Shown here: positions 1 through 11,217 of the stretch, piece by piece
How positions within the stretch are numbered: position 1 is the stretch's first letter
How the letters are laid out: each line of letters opens with the position of its first letter
DNA from: Photorhabdus caribbeanensis
Lineage (GTDB): Bacteria > Pseudomonadota > Gammaproteobacteria > Enterobacterales > Enterobacteriaceae
Length of the DNA stretch: 64,000 bases
Direction of reading: 5' to 3'
Assembly: GCF_018448885.1 (NCBI RefSeq)
Contig: NZ_RCWB01000024.1
Span: forward strand, 17,377 to 81,376
Notes under the pieces: model-generated
Seen by the model: only the letters and a program-made list of their open reading frames with translations
Databases searched by the model: none
What the model was told of the DNA's origin: nothing
Translations under genes and position numbers: made by a program

Positions 1-1425
1 TCAGGTGTGAATGAAGAGACGCAAAATATCTTACTTGAGTGCGCATTTTTTGCCCCTTTAGCGATTGCTGGCCGTGCTCGTCGCTATGGTTTACACACTG
101 ATGCTTCTCACCGTTATGAACGTGGCGTTGATCCTCAGTTGCAACACAAAGCAATAGAGAGAGCGACTCAACTGTTGATTGATGTTTGTGGTGGTGAAGC
201 CGGTCCGATTATTGATGTTACTGATGAATCTCAATTGCCACAGCCTGCGACAATCACATTACGTCGTGAAAAACTGGATCGTTTGATTGGTCACTATATA
301 CCTGATGAACAGGTTGGTGACATTTTGACCCGTTTAGGTTGCAAGGTTACTATTCAGGAAAATTGCTGGCAAGCGGTTGCGCCAAGCTGGCGTTTTGATA
401 TGGAGTTGGAAGCAGATCTGGTGGAAGAAGTTGCCCGTATCTACGGTTACAACAATATTCCAGATGTACCGATGCGTGCAGATCTTATCATGAAAAAACA
501 TCGTGAAGCGGATCTTTCCCTGCAACGTGTTAAAACGATGCTTGTTGATAGAGGTTATCAAGAAGCGATTACTTATAGCTTTGTTGATCCCAAAATTCAG
601 GCACTGTTACATCCACAGCAACAAGCGTTGATGCTGCCTAACCCAATTTCAGCAGATATGTCAGCAATGCGTTTATCTCTACTGACAGGTTTGCTAACAA
701 CGGTGGTATATAACCAGAACCGCCAGCAAAACCGTGTGCGCTTGTTTGAAACTGGCTTGCGTTTTGTTCCTGATGAAAATGCGGAGCAGGGCATTCGTCA
801 GGAGCTGATGTTAGGGGGAGTTATTACCGGTAATCGTTTTGAAGAACACTGGTCACTGGAAAAACAGTCTGTTGATTTCTTCGATATGAAAGGCGATTTG
901 GAAGCTGTTCTGGAGTTAACCGGAAAATTATCTAAGATTTCTTTTAGGGCAGATGTAAATCTGGCGTTGCACCCAGGTCAAAGCGCAGGGATTTATTTGG
1001 AAAATGAATACATCGGATATATTGGTGTAATTCACCCAGAATTGGAACGTAAACTTGACTTAAATGGTCGCACCGTAGTATTCGAAGTACTTTGGAATAA
1101 GCTGGCAAGTCGCATGGTTCCTGATGCGAAAGAGATTTCACGTTTCCCGTCAAACCGTCGTGATATTGCGATCGTAGTACCTGAAAATGTTGCTGTAGAA
1201 GATGTTTTGGCTGAGTGCAAAAAAGTTGGCGTAAATCATATAGTTGGCATAAACTTGTTTGACGTGTATTGTGGTAAAGGTGTAGCAGAGGGTCATAAGA
1301 GCCTTGCTATAAGTTTTATCTTGCAGGATACCGCGCGTACACTGGAAGAAGAAGAGATTGCTGCGACAATTAATAAATGTGTTGCAGTGCTGAAACAGCG
1401 ATTCCAAGCATCCTTGAGGGACTGA
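1..1425 (+). CDS. pheT: Phenylalanyl-tRNA synthetase beta subunit, 3' part
   Basis: This is the C-terminal 474 residues of PheRS beta, which with PheS charges tRNA-Phe in the cytoplasm. The reading frame is open to base 1, so the gene is cut by the window edge; the GTG at base 7 is internal. The family is about 795 residues. Visible marks are the [11 protein letters not shown] stretch at the end of the B3/4 region, a B5 domain (from about [12 protein letters not shown]), the core beta domain with YGYNNIPD and [10 protein letters not shown], and the C-terminal anticodon-binding FDX-ACB domain beginning near [12 protein letters not shown]. ihfA starts 4 bases after its stop, the usual enterobacterial pheST-ihfA arrangement. 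Confidence 0.97.
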   Translation, partial: SGVNEETQNILLECAFFAPLAIAGRARRYGLHTDASHRYERGVDPQLQHKAIERATQLLIDVCGGEAGPIIDVTDESQLPQPATITLRREKLDRLIGHYIPDEQVGDILTRLGCKVTIQENCWQAVAPSWRFDMELEADLVEEVARIYGYNNIPDVPMRADLIMKKHREADLSLQRVKTMLVDRGYQEAITYSFVDPKIQALLHPQQQALMLPNPISADMSAMRLSLLTGLLTTVVYNQNRQQNRVRLFETGLRFVPDENAEQGIRQELMLGGVITGNRFEEHWSLEKQSVDFFDMKGDLEAVLELTGKLSKISFRADVNLALHPGQSAGIYLENEYIGYIGVIHPELERKLDLNGRTVVFEVLWNKLASRMVPDAKEISRFPSNRRDIAIVVPENVAVEDVLAECKKVGVNHIVGINLFDVYCGKGVAEGHKSLAISFILQDTARTLEEEEIAATINKCVAVLKQRFQASLRD

Positions 1426-1429
1426 ACTT

Positions 1430-1726
1430 ATGGCGCTTACTAAAGCTGAAATGTCAGAAAATCTGTTTGAGAAACTGGGAATTAGCAAACGTGATGCTAA
1501 AGATCTGGTTGAATTATTCTTTGAAGAAGTGCGTCGTTCTTTGGAGAATGGTGAGCAGGTAAAATTGTCTGGATTTGGCAACTTTGATTTACGGGATAAA
1601 AACCAACGTCCGGGGCGTAATCCTAAGACTGGTGAGGACATTCCGATTACAGCTCGCCGAGTAGTGACATTCCGTCCTGGTCAGAAGTTAAAAAGCAGGG
1701 TTGAGAAAGCCACACCTAAAGAATAA
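1430..1726 (+). CDS. ihfA: Integration host factor alpha subunit
   Basis: 98-residue HU/IHF-family DNA-bending protein, full family length. It pairs with IhfB and bends DNA at specific sites in nucleoid structure, recombination and sigma-54 promoters. The sequence starts [16 protein letters not shown] and carries the beta-arm hallmark [12 protein letters not shown] with the conserved proline that intercalates into DNA. It lies 4 bases downstream of pheT and is followed by a strong hairpin terminator, so it is probably transcribed both from the pheST promoter and from its own promoter within pheT, as known in E. coli. Confidence 0.98.
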   Translation: MALTKAEMSENLFEKLGISKRDAKDLVELFFEEVRRSLENGEQVKLSGFGNFDLRDKNQRPGRNPKTGEDIPITARRVVTFRPGQKLKSRVEKATPKE

Positions 1727-1728
1727 TC

Positions 1729-1757
1729 AAAAAGGCCGCATCAATCGCGGCCTTTTT
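1729..1757 (+). terminator. Rho-independent terminator after ihfA
   Basis: An 11-bp inverted repeat (AAAAAGGCCGC and GCGGCCTTTTT) with a 7-base loop ends in a T-run. It lies just after the ihfA stop and separates pheST-ihfA from btuC. Confidence 0.93.
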
Positions 1758-1792
1758 CTTAAACGAATCTGCCCTCATGAGTTCGATGTACC

Positions 1793-2800
1793 ATGCAGCC
1801 CACTTACTCCATCACTGAATTAGTGACTCGTCAGAAAAAGCGTGATTATCGCTTTCTGGCAATCCTCATTTGTTTATTTCTATTAATTTTTTTTCTCTCA
1901 CTCTGTGCCGGAGAAAATTGGATCTGGCCTGATAAATGGTTTTCTGAAACCGGTCAGTTGTTTGTGTGGCAGTTGCGTTTTCCTCGTGTATTAGCTGTAG
2001 TTGCTGTAGGTGCAAGCTTGACTGTGGCGGGTGCCGTAATGCAGGCGCTATTTGAAAATCCGTTGGCGGAACCTGGGCTATTGGGGGTCAGTAATGGTGC
2101 TGGTGTGGTAGTCGTGTTTTTGGTGTTGATGTTTCATGGTATTGCGCCATTCTGGTTATTAAGTATTAGCGCTGTGCTCGGAGCGCTGACAGTCACAATG
2201 ATATTGCTGACTTTTTCAAGAAAGCGTTATTTGAATAATGCCCGTTTATTGTTGGTAGGGGTTGCTTTTGGCGTCGTCTCTGGTGCGTTAATGACTTGGA
2301 TGGTTTATTTCAGCACTAGCCTGGACTTGCGTCAGCTAATGTATTGGATGATGGGAAGTTTCAGTGGCATAGACTGGCGGCAGCAATGGTTGGTCGTTGC
2401 TTTGTTTCCTTTGATCATTTGGTTGAGCAGGCAAGGAAAAGTACTTAATTTTCTTTCACTGGGAGAAACACAGGCTCAACAGTTGGGTATCTCGCTTTAT
2501 TATTGGCGTAATTTATTTGTATTTGCTGTTGGGTTATTGGTTGGGTTAAGTGTTGCACTTGCTGGAACAATCAGCTTTATTGGTTTAGTAATTCCACATA
2601 TTTTGCGCTTATGCGGTCTGACAGATTATAAAATGCTACTGCCTGCTTGTGTACTATCCGGCGGTTGTGGATTATTGTTGGCTGATTTATTTTCTCGCCT
2701 TAGCTTGAATAATGCAGAAGTGCCGATTGGCGTTGTGACGGCAACATTGGGTGCGCCAGTATTCATTTGGTTATTATTGAGAGTCAGAGACTGGGGTTAA
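1793..2800 (+). CDS. btuC: Vitamin B12 ABC transporter permease BtuC
   Basis: 335-residue inner-membrane permease of the FecCD/BtuC family. Two copies form the channel that carries cobalamin from periplasmic BtuF into the cytoplasm, powered by BtuD. It is strongly hydrophobic with about ten membrane segments. Family motifs include [16 protein letters not shown] near residue 60, the [20 protein letters not shown] loop and [12 protein letters not shown], the coupling-helix region that contacts the ATPase. It follows ihfA as in E. coli, but btuE, which lies between btuC and btuD there, is absent. btuD begins 4 bases downstream. No cobalamin riboswitch-like structure is evident in the short upstream gap. 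Confidence 0.95.
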   Translation: MQPTYSITELVTRQKKRDYRFLAILICLFLLIFFLSLCAGENWIWPDKWFSETGQLFVWQLRFPRVLAVVAVGASLTVAGAVMQALFENPLAEPGLLGVSNGAGVVVVFLVLMFHGIAPFWLLSISAVLGALTVTMILLTFSRKRYLNNARLLLVGVAFGVVSGALMTWMVYFSTSLDLRQLMYWMMGSFSGIDWRQQWLVVALFPLIIWLSRQGKVLNFLSLGETQAQQLGISLYYWRNLFVFAVGLLVGLSVALAGTISFIGLVIPHILRLCGLTDYKMLLPACVLSGGCGLLLADLFSRLSLNNAEVPIGVVTATLGAPVFIWLLLRVRDWG

Positions 2801-2804
2801 GAAA

Positions 2805-3581
2805 GTGGACAATGTGAAAGTGACCAATCAGTTGATGGCTCTCAATCAAGTATCAGTACGAAACCGATTAATGCCGCTGACAGCGTTGGTGCAACAAGGT
2901 GAACAGGTACATCTCATTGGGCCGAATGGTTCAGGGAAAAGCACATTACTGGCCTGTATGGCCGGTATTTTACCCTATAGCGGTGCAATCAATTTGCAAC
3001 AAAAGTGTCTTAGTCAATATAGTCATTGCCAGTTAGCACGGCACAGAGCATGGCTTAGCCAGCAAATTTCTTCTGTGCCAATAATGCCGGTTTTTCAATA
3101 TCTGCAACTGTACTTAGCTGCCCATCTTGTTAATTGTGACAGCGTGTTGTCAGAACTTTGCTCCTTTTTTAAGTTGGGAAAACTTCTGGAAACACCTGTG
3201 GGCAATTTATCTGGTGGTGAATGGCAAAGGGTGCGATTAACCGGGGTTTTTTTGCAAGTCTGGCCAACAATCAATTCGGAAGGCAAATTATTGCTCTTGG
3301 ATGAGCCTACGAATAATCTTGATATTACTCAGGTCGCGGCACTTGATCTGTTGATAAAAAAATTTTGTGAACTCGGTGGAACCGTAGTTATGAGTGGTCA
3401 TGATCTAAATCATAGCTATGGTAAAGCTGATCGGGTCTGGTTGCTTGCTAATGGATCGCTGATTGCGAGTGGAAAACCGGATGAGGTAATGAAAGAAAAT
3501 ACGCTCTCTAAAGTTTTTGCTGCTGATATCAAATGTGTGCCAGAAAGCACAGATAAATATTGGCGGGTTTTCTTACCATAA
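2805..3581 (+). CDS. btuD: Vitamin B12 ABC transporter ATPase BtuD
   Basis: 258-residue cytoplasmic ABC ATPase that drives cobalamin import through BtuC. It shows Walker A GPNGSGKST near residue 43, the signature LSGGEWQRV near 130, Walker B LLLLDEPTNNLD and the switch histidine in MSGHDLNHS. The start is a GTG 4 bases after the btuC stop, implying translational coupling. The family is about 250 residues, so it is full length. In E. coli nlpC follows closely; here the arn operon lies in between. Confidence 0.95.
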   Translation: MDNVKVTNQLMALNQVSVRNRLMPLTALVQQGEQVHLIGPNGSGKSTLLACMAGILPYSGAINLQQKCLSQYSHCQLARHRAWLSQQISSVPIMPVFQYLQLYLAAHLVNCDSVLSELCSFFKLGKLLETPVGNLSGGEWQRVRLTGVFLQVWPTINSEGKLLLLDEPTNNLDITQVAALDLLIKKFCELGGTVVMSGHDLNHSYGKADRVWLLANGSLIASGKPDEVMKENTLSKVFAADIKCVPESTDKYWRVFLP

Positions 3582-3668
3582 TTACAGCCCAGCCGTATGT
3601 GCCTACCGTGAATCTGTACGTATCGTGGATTTATAGTAATTTCCACTTAATTTGCTAAATCATACCTG

Positions 3669-3703
3669 TGTTTACGATTCGTTCAAATATAGTCATCTAA
3701 TAT
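3669..3703 (+). promoter_or_regulatory. Candidate PhoP box and -10 for the arn operon
   Basis: TGTTTA at 3669-3674, a 5-base gap, then CGTTCA at 3680-3685 fit the PhoP direct-repeat box, with four of six bases matching in the second half. A TAATAT -10-like hexamer starts 12 bases further on (3698-3703), the spacing expected at PhoP-activated promoters. PhoPQ control of the Photorhabdus pbgPE (arn) operon is established from the literature; assigning it to these bases is inference. No convincing PmrA box was found. Confidence 0.5.
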
Positions 3704-3737
3704 ATCGTTATGTTATGAATGAATTGGACTGTGTTTT

Positions 3738-4883
3738 ATGGGTGGCTTTCTTCCATTTTCTCGTCCTGCGATAGGTGATGAAGAAGTTCAGGCAGTAGAG
3801 AAGGTTCTTCGTTCGGGTTGGATTACCACGGGCCCGCAAAATCATCAATTGGAACAGGACTTTTGCCGTATGTTTGGCTGCAAACACGCGGTTGCATTGG
3901 CTTCAGCGACGGCGGGTATGCATCTGACACTCATGGCGCTGGGGATTGGCCCCGGTGACGAAGTGATTACACCGTCTCAAACTTGGGTTTCCACAATAAA
4001 TATGATCTGTTTGCTTGGTGCTGAACCGATCATGATTGATGTTGATCGTCATACATTAATGGTCGATGCGCAGGCAGTGAAAAAGGCGATTACTGCCAGA
4101 ACCAAAGCGATTATTCCGGTTCACTATGCCGGTGCGCCTTGTGATTTAGACGCATTGCGTGGGATTGCTCAGGAAGCGGGTATTCCATTGATTGAAGACG
4201 CAGCTCATGCATTAGGAACCCGTTATCAGAGTGAATGGATTGGTGAGCATGGCACAGCGATTTTCTCTTTTCATGCCATAAAAAATGCCACTTGTGCAGA
4301 AGGGGGGTTAATTGCTACTGATAATAATGAACTTGTTGAACGAATTCGATGTCTAAAGTTTCATGGATTGGGTATTGATGCTTTTGATCGTCAGATTCAA
4401 GGCAGGAGACCACAGGCGGAAGTTGTAGAACCGGGTTACAAATATAATTTATCTGATATTCATGCTGCGATTGCTGTTGTGCAATTAAGTAAATTGGAAT
4501 CAATGAATATTCGCCGTCGGCAAATTGTCGCCCGTTATTCAACGGCATTAAAAGATTCGCCTTTGCAGATGTTAAGTGTGCCTGATTATGAACATATGCA
4601 TGCACATCATCTATTTATGGTGCGGGTTGATAAGGACGTTTGCGGCATTGATCGCGATACGTTAATGGAACGTTTGAAAGAGAAAAATATTGGTACAGGG
4701 TTGCATTTCAGAGCGGCGCATACACAAAAATATTATCGTGATCGGTATCCGAAATTGTCATTACCCGAATCAGAATGGAATTCAGCAACACTTTGTTCGT
4801 TGCCGCTCTTTCCTGATATGAGTGATGACGATGTGGATTATGTTATTGATGCTTTACAAGAAATTATTTCGGAGCACAGATAA
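3738..4883 (+). CDS. arnB: UDP-Ara4O aminotransferase ArnB
   Basis: 381-residue PLP-dependent aminotransferase of the DegT/DnrJ/EryC1 family. It transfers an amino group from glutamate to UDP-4-keto-pentose to make UDP-L-Ara4N. The PLP-binding lysine sits in [15 protein letters not shown] (about residue 182), and IEDAAHALG holds the conserved PLP aspartate. Length matches the family. It is first of seven tightly packed genes arnBCADTEF that build L-Ara4N and attach it to lipid A, giving resistance to cationic antimicrobial peptides; the operon is called pbgPE in Photorhabdus. arnC starts directly after its stop. Confidence 0.96.
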   Translation: MGGFLPFSRPAIGDEEVQAVEKVLRSGWITTGPQNHQLEQDFCRMFGCKHAVALASATAGMHLTLMALGIGPGDEVITPSQTWVSTINMICLLGAEPIMIDVDRHTLMVDAQAVKKAITARTKAIIPVHYAGAPCDLDALRGIAQEAGIPLIEDAAHALGTRYQSEWIGEHGTAIFSFHAIKNATCAEGGLIATDNNELVERIRCLKFHGLGIDAFDRQIQGRRPQAEVVEPGYKYNLSDIHAAIAVVQLSKLESMNIRRRQIVARYSTALKDSPLQMLSVPDYEHMHAHHLFMVRVDKDVCGIDRDTLMERLKEKNIGTGLHFRAAHTQKYYRDRYPKLSLPESEWNSATLCSLPLFPDMSDDDVDYVIDALQEIISEHR

Positions 4884-5861
4884 GTGTTATTTGAACAAAT
4901 TAAAAAAGTTTCTGTTGTTATTCCGGTTTATAACGAAGAAGAAAGTTTGCCTCTTTTATTGGAAAGAACCTTAGCAGCCTGTAAACAATTGACTCAGGAA
5001 TATGAGCTTATTCTTGTTGATGATGGCAGTAGTGATAAATCGGCGGAAATTCTGATTCAGGCCGCGGAACAACCTGAAAATCATATTATCGCAATTTTAC
5101 TTAATCGTAATTATGGCCAGCATTCAGCGATTATGGCGGGGTTTAATCAGGTCAATGGCGATTTAATTATTACGCTCGATGCCGATTTGCAGAATCCGCC
5201 AGAAGAGATCCCTCGTCTTGTTAAAACGGCTGAACAAGGTTATGACGTTGTGGGTACTCGCCGGGCTAATCGGCAGGATTCTCTGTTCCGTAAAACAGCT
5301 TCAAAAATCATCAACGCTATGATTACTAAGGCAACAGGTCGTTCTATGGGAGATTATGGCTGTATGCTCCGTGCCTATCGTCGCCATATTGTTGAAGCTA
5401 TGTTGCAGTGCCATGAACGCAGCACCTTTATTCCTATACTGGCAAACACGTTTGCCCGTAAAACCATTGAGATTGATGTCGCTCATGCAGAGCGTGAATT
5501 TGGTGATTCCAAATATAGCTTTATGAAGCTGATTAATCTGATGTATGACTTACTAACTTGCCTGACAACCGCGCCTTTGCGTTTGCTGAGTGTAGTCGGC
5601 AGTGTGATTGCAGTTTCTGGTTTTTTGCTGGCTGTATTATTGGTGGTTTTACGTCTGATTTTCGGTGCCATATGGGCAGCAGAAGGGGTATTTACTCTAT
5701 TTGCCATCCTTTTCATGTTTATTGGCGCGCAGTTTGTCGCGATGGGCTTATTAGGTGAATACATAGGCCGTATCTATAACGATGTTCGTGCACGCCCACG
5801 TTATTTTATTCAAAAAGTGGTCGGAAATAAAAAGACCAACAACAACCAGGAAGAGTACTAA
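4884..5861 (+). CDS. arnC: Undecaprenyl-phosphate 4-deoxy-4-formamido-L-arabinose transferase ArnC
   Basis: 325-residue GT2-family glycosyltransferase anchored in the inner membrane. It moves Ara4-formyl-N from UDP to undecaprenyl phosphate on the cytoplasmic face. Visible are the nucleotide-binding start [24 protein letters not shown], the [12 protein letters not shown] metal-binding region, and two C-terminal membrane segments from about residue 235 to 300. The start is GTG, immediately after the arnB stop, and arnA follows with no gap, so the three genes should be translationally coupled. Confidence 0.96.
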   Translation: MLFEQIKKVSVVIPVYNEEESLPLLLERTLAACKQLTQEYELILVDDGSSDKSAEILIQAAEQPENHIIAILLNRNYGQHSAIMAGFNQVNGDLIITLDADLQNPPEEIPRLVKTAEQGYDVVGTRRANRQDSLFRKTASKIINAMITKATGRSMGDYGCMLRAYRRHIVEAMLQCHERSTFIPILANTFARKTIEIDVAHAEREFGDSKYSFMKLINLMYDLLTCLTTAPLRLLSVVGSVIAVSGFLLAVLLVVLRLIFGAIWAAEGVFTLFAILFMFIGAQFVAMGLLGEYIGRIYNDVRARPRYFIQKVVGNKKTNNNQEEY

Positions 5862-7844
5862 ATGAAAGCAATTGTATTTGCCTATCATGATATCGGCTGT
5901 GTCGGGATCAATGCTTTAACTAAAGCCGGTTTTGATATTCAGGCGGTATTTACCCATACAGATGATCCTAATGAAAACCATTTTTTCTCTTCTGTTGCCC
6001 GTTTAAGTGCAGATTTGGCACTGCCGGTTTTTGCGCCAGAGAATGTTAACCATCCACTTTGGATTGAACGTATTCGGGAACTGAAACCCGATGTGATTTT
6101 CTCTTTTTATTACCGAGATATGTTGAGCGAAGATATTTTATCGCTGGCGGGCACAGGCGCATTTAATTTGCATGGTTCACTGTTGCCAAAATACCGTGGT
6201 CGTGCCCCGATTAACTGGGCGATTTTAAATGGTGAAGTGGAAACAGGAGTCACCCTGCATAAAATGGTGTTGAAACCTGATGCTGGGGATATTATTGCTC
6301 AACACAAGGTTGCTATTGCAGAGACAGATACCGCGTTGACTTTGCACGGTAAAATTCGTGAAGCAGCGGAAAAACTGCTTAATCAAGTATTACCCCAGAT
6401 CAAAGCGGGAACTTATCCAGCTATACCTCAAGATGAAAGTCAGGCAACTTACTTTGGGCGTCGTACTGCGGAGGATGGGGAGATTGACTGGCGCAAATCA
6501 GCCACTGAAATTAACAATCTTGTCAGAGCAGTGACTGAGCCATATCCAGGGGCATTTACTTTCTTGGGTGAGCGGAAGATTACTATCTGGCGCGCTTCCC
6601 CGCTGAATGAGACTCATGATAAACAGCCCGGAACGGTATTATCGGTAGATCCGTTAATTATTGCCTGTGGAGAAGGTGCGTTGGAAATTATCAATGGGCA
6701 AAGTGAATTGGGTTTGTATGTTCAGGGCCACCGCTTGGCAGTGGATATGAGCATTGTGGCTGATGTCCGTGTTGGTCCAAAGGCAACCGCTCAAATTAGC
6801 CACCGGAAACGTGTATTAATTCTCGGTGTAAATGGCTTTATCGGTAATCATTTGACAGAACGTCTATTACGTGATGGCAACTATGATATTTATGGTATGG
6901 ATATCGGTTCTTCCGCCATTGAGCGTTTTATTGGCAATCCGCGTTTTCACTTCATCGAAGGTGATGTCAATATCCATACTGAATGGATCGAATATCACAT
7001 TAAAAAGTGTGATGTTGTTTTGCCATTAGTCGCCATTGCGACTCCAATTGAATATACCCGTAATCCGCTGCGTGTATTTGAATTGGATTTTGAAGAGAAT
7101 CTAAAGATTGTTCGTTATTGTGTTAAATATAATAAACGAATTATTTTCCCATCCACATCAGAAGTTTATGGAATGTGTGATGATAAAGAATTTGATGAAG
7201 ATGACTCTCGTCTGATTGTTGGCCCGATCAACAAACAACGTTGGATCTACTCTGTATCCAAACAGTTGTTGGATCGTGTTATCTGGGCATATGGTGAGAA
7301 AGAAGGGCTTAAATTCACCCTATTTCGTCCATTTAACTGGATGGGGCCACGTTTGGATAATTTGAACTCCGCACGTATTGGCAGTTCCAGAGCAATCACA
7401 CAATTAATATTGAACTTAGTTGAAGGTTCACCAATCAAACTAGTAGATGGCGGCGAACAGAAACGCTGTTTTACTGATATTAATGATGGTATTGAGGCGC
7501 TATTCCGTATTATTGAAAACCGAGATGGGTTATGTGACGGTCAAATTATCAATATTGGTAATCCAACTAATGAAGCCAGTATTCGCCAATTAGCGGAAAT
7601 ATTACTTGATAGCTTTGAAAACCATGAATTGAGAGATCATTTTCCTCCATTTGCTGGATTTAAAAAGATTGAAAGTGGTAGTTACTACGGTAAAGGTTAT
7701 CAGGATGTTGAACACCGTAAGCCAAGTATTAAAAACGCGGAGCGGTTACTAGGTTGGAAGCCAACCATTGATATGAAACAGACGATAGATGAAACACTGG
7801 ATTTCTTCTTGCGTGGCGCCGTGGAAGAATTAGGGAAAAATTAA
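5862..7844 (+). CDS. arnA: Bifunctional UDP-Ara4N formyltransferase / UDP-GlcA oxidative decarboxylase ArnA
   Basis: 660-residue two-domain cytoplasmic enzyme of full family length. The N-terminal formyltransferase (about 1-300) shows [19 protein letters not shown] with the catalytic Asn and His and uses formyl-tetrahydrofolate to N-formylate UDP-L-Ara4N. The C-terminal short-chain dehydrogenase-like domain (about 315-660) starts with the NAD-binding [16 protein letters not shown], contains the [11 protein letters not shown]yr-x3-Lys pair, and oxidatively decarboxylates UDP-glucuronate, the first committed step. Its stop overlaps the arnD start by one base (TAATG). Confidence 0.97.
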   Translation: MKAIVFAYHDIGCVGINALTKAGFDIQAVFTHTDDPNENHFFSSVARLSADLALPVFAPENVNHPLWIERIRELKPDVIFSFYYRDMLSEDILSLAGTGAFNLHGSLLPKYRGRAPINWAILNGEVETGVTLHKMVLKPDAGDIIAQHKVAIAETDTALTLHGKIREAAEKLLNQVLPQIKAGTYPAIPQDESQATYFGRRTAEDGEIDWRKSATEINNLVRAVTEPYPGAFTFLGERKITIWRASPLNETHDKQPGTVLSVDPLIIACGEGALEIINGQSELGLYVQGHRLAVDMSIVADVRVGPKATAQISHRKRVLILGVNGFIGNHLTERLLRDGNYDIYGMDIGSSAIERFIGNPRFHFIEGDVNIHTEWIEYHIKKCDVVLPLVAIATPIEYTRNPLRVFELDFEENLKIVRYCVKYNKRIIFPSTSEVYGMCDDKEFDEDDSRLIVGPINKQRWIYSVSKQLLDRVIWAYGEKEGLKFTLFRPFNWMGPRLDNLNSARIGSSRAITQLILNLVEGSPIKLVDGGEQKRCFTDINDGIEALFRIIENRDGLCDGQIINIGNPTNEASIRQLAEILLDSFENHELRDHFPPFAGFKKIESGSYYGKGYQDVEHRKPSIKNAERLLGWKPTIDMKQTIDETLDFFLRGAVEELGKN

Positions 7845-8737
7845 TGAAACAAGTTGGCTTGAGAGTTGATGTGGATACCTATCGAGGAACCGTTGAAGGG
7901 GTGCCGCAATTGCTCAAAATTTTGGCAAAACACCAAATTCAGGCCAGTTTTTTCTTTAGTGTTGGGCCGGATAATATGGGGCGCCATTTGTGGCGTCTTT
8001 TACGGCCAAAATTCTTATGGAAAATGTTGAGGTCAAATGCGGCGTCTCTGTATGGTCTTGATATTTTACTGGCGGGAACGGCATGGCCGGGTAAGAAGAT
8101 TGCTAAAGATTTAGGCTACCTGATGAGGCAAACTCTGGATGCAGGCCATGAAGTGGGCCTGCATGCCTGGGATCATCAGCGTTGGCAGGCGAAAGTTGGC
8201 CGTTGGTCTGAAACTCAGTTAACAGAGCAGGTTAAACTGGGGGTGGATGCATTGGTACAGGCAATTGGTCAACGGGTAACTTGTTCTGCTGTTGCGGGTT
8301 GGCGGGCGGATGAACGCGTACTCGCGGTAAAGCAACAGTTTGGATTTGATTACAACAGCGATTGCCGGGGAACTCATCCATTCAGGCCCATTTTGCCTGA
8401 TGGTACTCTTGGTACTGTGCAAATTCCGGTGACGCTGCCAACTTATGACGAAGTGATAGGAATTCAGGTTAAAGATGAAGATTTTAACCAGTTTATCCTT
8501 GATAAGATAAAAAACAGCCAGGGAGTTCCGGTATATACCATCCATACGGAAGTTGAAGGGATGTCCAAGTCCACAGAATTTGCAACGCTGTTGGAAATGG
8601 TTCATCAGGAAAACATACAATTTTGTGCATTGAGTCATCTGCTGCCTGAAAATATACAGCGACTTCCTGTCGGGAGAATTATTCGTTCTGAATTTCCCGG
8701 TAGAGAAGGATGGTTAGGATGCCAACAAGAGGTTTAA
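7844..8737 (+). CDS. arnD: Undecaprenyl-phosphate Ara4FN deformylase ArnD
   Basis: 297-residue polysaccharide-deacetylase-fold enzyme that removes the formyl group from undecaprenyl-phosphate-Ara4FN, making the transfer irreversible. The N-terminus [10 protein letters not shown] holds the metal-binding aspartates of the NodB fold; [14 protein letters not shown] provides the HxxxH-type metal ligands. It starts at the ATG overlapping the arnA stop. Family length is about 300 residues. Chemistry and substrate are assigned from family and operon context. Confidence 0.95.
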   Translation: MKQVGLRVDVDTYRGTVEGVPQLLKILAKHQIQASFFFSVGPDNMGRHLWRLLRPKFLWKMLRSNAASLYGLDILLAGTAWPGKKIAKDLGYLMRQTLDAGHEVGLHAWDHQRWQAKVGRWSETQLTEQVKLGVDALVQAIGQRVTCSAVAGWRADERVLAVKQQFGFDYNSDCRGTHPFRPILPDGTLGTVQIPVTLPTYDEVIGIQVKDEDFNQFILDKIKNSQGVPVYTIHTEVEGMSKSTEFATLLEMVHQENIQFCALSHLLPENIQRLPVGRIIRSEFPGREGWLGCQQEV

Positions 8738-8744
8738 CTTATCT

Positions 8745-10406
8745 ATGTTAAATAACCGGGCGTGTAGAGTGGGGGCCTTTTTGATGGCTCTTTTTTTTAT
8801 CCTTACCTACTTATTACCCCTTAATGGCCGTCTGCTATGGCAGCCTGATGAAACCCGTTACGCGGAAATTAGCCGAGAAATGCTGCAACGAGGGGATTGG
8901 ATTGTTCCGTATTTGCTGGATATTCGTTATTTTGAAAAGCCAGTAGCGGGTTATTGGATTAATAATATTAGCCAATGGATTTTTGGTGATAATAATTTTG
9001 CGGTCCGTTTTGGATCGGTTTTCTGTATTTTTATCAGCACAATTTTATTATATCGACTTGCTATGATGATGTGGCATAACCGGCATATTGCTTTTGCCGC
9101 CAGCCTTATTTACATCTCAATGTTTCTGGTATTGGCCATTGGCACTTATAGCGTACTCGATCCGATGTTTTCTTTATGGATAACGGCTGCCATGATATCT
9201 GGCTTCTGGGCGTTAAAAGCCGATTGTACCAAACAGCGGATTATGGCATATCTGGCACTTGGTTTATGCTGTGGTATGGGGTTTATGACCAAAGGGTTTC
9301 TGGCATTGGCCGTTCCAGTCATTGCTATGTTGCCCATTGCCATTTATCAGAAGCGGGTTCTGCAAATAATATACTTTGGCCCACTTGCTATTATTTCGGC
9401 GGTAGCAATTAGTTTACCGTGGGTGATTGCCATTGCCCAACGTGAGCCTGACTATTGGCACTATTTCTTCTGGGTTGAGCATATTAAGCGTTTTTCTTCC
9501 GATGATGCACAGCATATTGCGCCATTCTGGTATTACATACCGATCCTTATTCTTGGCGTGATTCCGTGGTTAGGATTATTACCCGGGGCGGTGATGAAAA
9601 GTTGGAAAGAGAGAAAATCCAATCCTGAAATGTTTTTTCTGCTTTGCTGGTTTGTCGTGCCATTGTTATTTTTCAGTATTGCGAAGGGAAAATTACCAAC
9701 TTATATCCTGCCCTGTATGGCGCCATTGGCAATGATGATGGCTAAATTTGGTGTCGATTGCGTAAGAGATGGCAAAATGAAATTACTGAAAATCAATGGA
9801 ATGATTAACGTATTTCTTGGTTTGCTGGCGGTAATGATTCTATTTGCTATGGAAGCAGTAACAGAACATTCTTTATATCAGCCATCAGAATGGTCTAAAT
9901 GGGTTTTAGCGATTGTTGCTTTTGGTATTTGGGGAATTATTGGTTATCTATGTTTTGCGCTGAATGGGAAATATTGGTTATGTGCCGCATTTTGTTCCAT
10001 TGTCGTCAGTTCAGTGATAGGTAATGCTTTGCCTGAGAATACCGTTAATTCCAAATTACCGCAGAGTTTTATTAAGTTACATCATCAGGAACTTGCAGAT
10101 AGTCGCTATATTCTATCGGAAAGTGTTGGTCTTGCAACCACTGTAGCTTGGGAGATGAAGCGTAGCGATATTTATATGCTTGAGAATTGGGGAGAGCTGG
10201 AATATGGGTTGAATTATCCAGATAGCCGATATCGATATATCAGCTATAAAGATTTTCCGCAATGGTTAGAAAAAGCGCGTAAAGAAGGGCGGGTATCAGT
10301 ACTCTTTCATTTATGTAAAAATGAGAAATTGCCTGATTTGCCAAAGGCAGATCAAGTTAATCGCAATTATCGCTTTGCTATTTTGGTTTATGAGAAGCGG
10401 CCATGA
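8745..10406 (+). CDS. arnT: Lipid A 4-amino-4-deoxy-L-arabinose transferase ArnT
   Basis: 553-residue GT83 integral inner-membrane enzyme that moves L-Ara4N from undecaprenyl phosphate to lipid A phosphates on the periplasmic side. A hydrophobic first helix is followed by the large periplasmic loop motif [18 protein letters not shown] with the conserved acidic residues and [10 protein letters not shown]. Around twelve membrane segments fill residues 1-420, and a soluble periplasmic C-terminal domain follows. It starts 7 bases after arnD and its TGA overlaps the arnE start (ATGA). Confidence 0.95.
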   Translation: MLNNRACRVGAFLMALFFILTYLLPLNGRLLWQPDETRYAEISREMLQRGDWIVPYLLDIRYFEKPVAGYWINNISQWIFGDNNFAVRFGSVFCIFISTILLYRLAMMMWHNRHIAFAASLIYISMFLVLAIGTYSVLDPMFSLWITAAMISGFWALKADCTKQRIMAYLALGLCCGMGFMTKGFLALAVPVIAMLPIAIYQKRVLQIIYFGPLAIISAVAISLPWVIAIAQREPDYWHYFFWVEHIKRFSSDDAQHIAPFWYYIPILILGVIPWLGLLPGAVMKSWKERKSNPEMFFLLCWFVVPLLFFSIAKGKLPTYILPCMAPLAMMMAKFGVDCVRDGKMKLLKINGMINVFLGLLAVMILFAMEAVTEHSLYQPSEWSKWVLAIVAFGIWGIIGYLCFALNGKYWLCAAFCSIVVSSVIGNALPENTVNSKLPQSFIKLHHQELADSRYILSESVGLATTVAWEMKRSDIYMLENWGELEYGLNYPDSRYRYISYKDFPQWLEKARKEGRVSVLFHLCKNEKLPDLPKADQVNRNYRFAILVYEKRP

Positions 10407-10744
10407 TAAGTTTCGCTTTATTGTTGCTGGTTAGCTTACTGACATGTGCTGGTCAGTTATGTCAGAAACAGGCTGTGATATGTTGGCAGAGTGATGTTTA
10501 TCAGCGGGCGCCTGCGCTGAAATGGTTGATAGGAGCTGTGATTCTATTAGCTGTAGGAATGTTATTTTGGCTCCGTTTATTACAGATATTGCCGTTAGGA
10601 ATTGCTTATCCAATGTTGAGTATAAATTTTATTATGGTCACTTTGGCAGGGAAAATTTTCTATCAGGAAAAAGCAGGCAGAAAACATTGGCGCGGGGTTG
10701 TGTTTATCATGTTGGGAATTTTGCTGATGAGCTTGAATGAATGA
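10403..10744 (+). CDS. arnE: Ara4N-phosphoundecaprenol flippase subunit ArnE
   Basis: 113-residue small multidrug resistance (EmrE)-like membrane protein with four predicted helices. With ArnF it is believed to flip undecaprenyl-phosphate-L-Ara4N across the inner membrane. The [15 protein letters not shown] helix and the closing GIILMS-like helix are typical of ArnE. It overlaps arnT and arnF by 4 bases on each side, so the trio should be translationally coupled. Confidence 0.92.
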   Translation: MISFALLLLVSLLTCAGQLCQKQAVICWQSDVYQRAPALKWLIGAVILLAVGMLFWLRLLQILPLGIAYPMLSINFIMVTLAGKIFYQEKAGRKHWRGVVFIMLGILLMSLNE

Positions 10745-11121
10745 AAGGTTATATTTGGGGATTAGTTAGTGTATTACTGGTGACAATAGCCCAGTTATTA
10801 CTGAAATGGGGTGTTGTCAATTTACCAGCATTGAATCTTGGTTTGCATTGGCTTGATATTGAGTGGCTATGGAGCCATCGTCATTCTCTGGTGATGGTAA
10901 TGGCTGGCTTGGCTGGATATCTATTATCTATGCTGTGTTGGCTATTTACGCTAAAATATTTGCCATTAAATAAAGCCTATCCGTTAATAAGTTTAAGTTA
11001 TGTATTTGTCTATTTAATGGCGGCTTCATTGCCTTGGTTTAATGAAACCATCACATTATTGAAAACTGCGGGTGTGATTTTTATTTTGTATGGTATCTGG
11101 TTGATTAGCCGCCCAGAATGA
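10741..11121 (+). CDS. arnF: Ara4N-phosphoundecaprenol flippase subunit ArnF
   Basis: 126-residue four-helix EmrE-like protein, partner of ArnE. The sequence includes [35 protein letters not shown] and a final helix, and matches the family's usual length of about 125-130. It is last in the arn operon. The next gene, nlpC, starts 96 bases later in the same direction, in an interval without an obvious strong terminator, so read-through into nlpC is possible. Confidence 0.92.
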   Translation: MKGYIWGLVSVLLVTIAQLLLKWGVVNLPALNLGLHWLDIEWLWSHRHSLVMVMAGLAGYLLSMLCWLFTLKYLPLNKAYPLISLSYVFVYLMAASLPWFNETITLLKTAGVIFILYGIWLISRPE

Positions 11122-11217
11122 AGAATATTTAGCTGTTTTACTTGAAGTACAGTCTTGTTTTTTTATCGAGTGCCGGATAGAGTTATCTTGCTTTGCTGAT
11201 TTTATGAGGAGGGGTTA

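Noticed and set aside
1150..1641. 163-codon minus-strand open frame across pheT and ihfA
   Set aside because: Antisense to two certain genes, no recognisable domain and no ribosome site; a coding shadow.
1727..1792. Possible cobalamin riboswitch ahead of btuC
   Set aside because: The gap is only 66 bases, is largely the ihfA terminator and has no B12-box-like sequence.
3620..3668. CTTAAT near 3647 as a PmrA box for arnB
   Set aside because: A second half-site at the needed 5-base spacing is missing; the neighbouring PhoP-type repeat is a better fit.
8219..8638. 139-codon minus-strand frame inside arnD
   Set aside because: Complementary to a well-supported arnD and low-complexity in composition.
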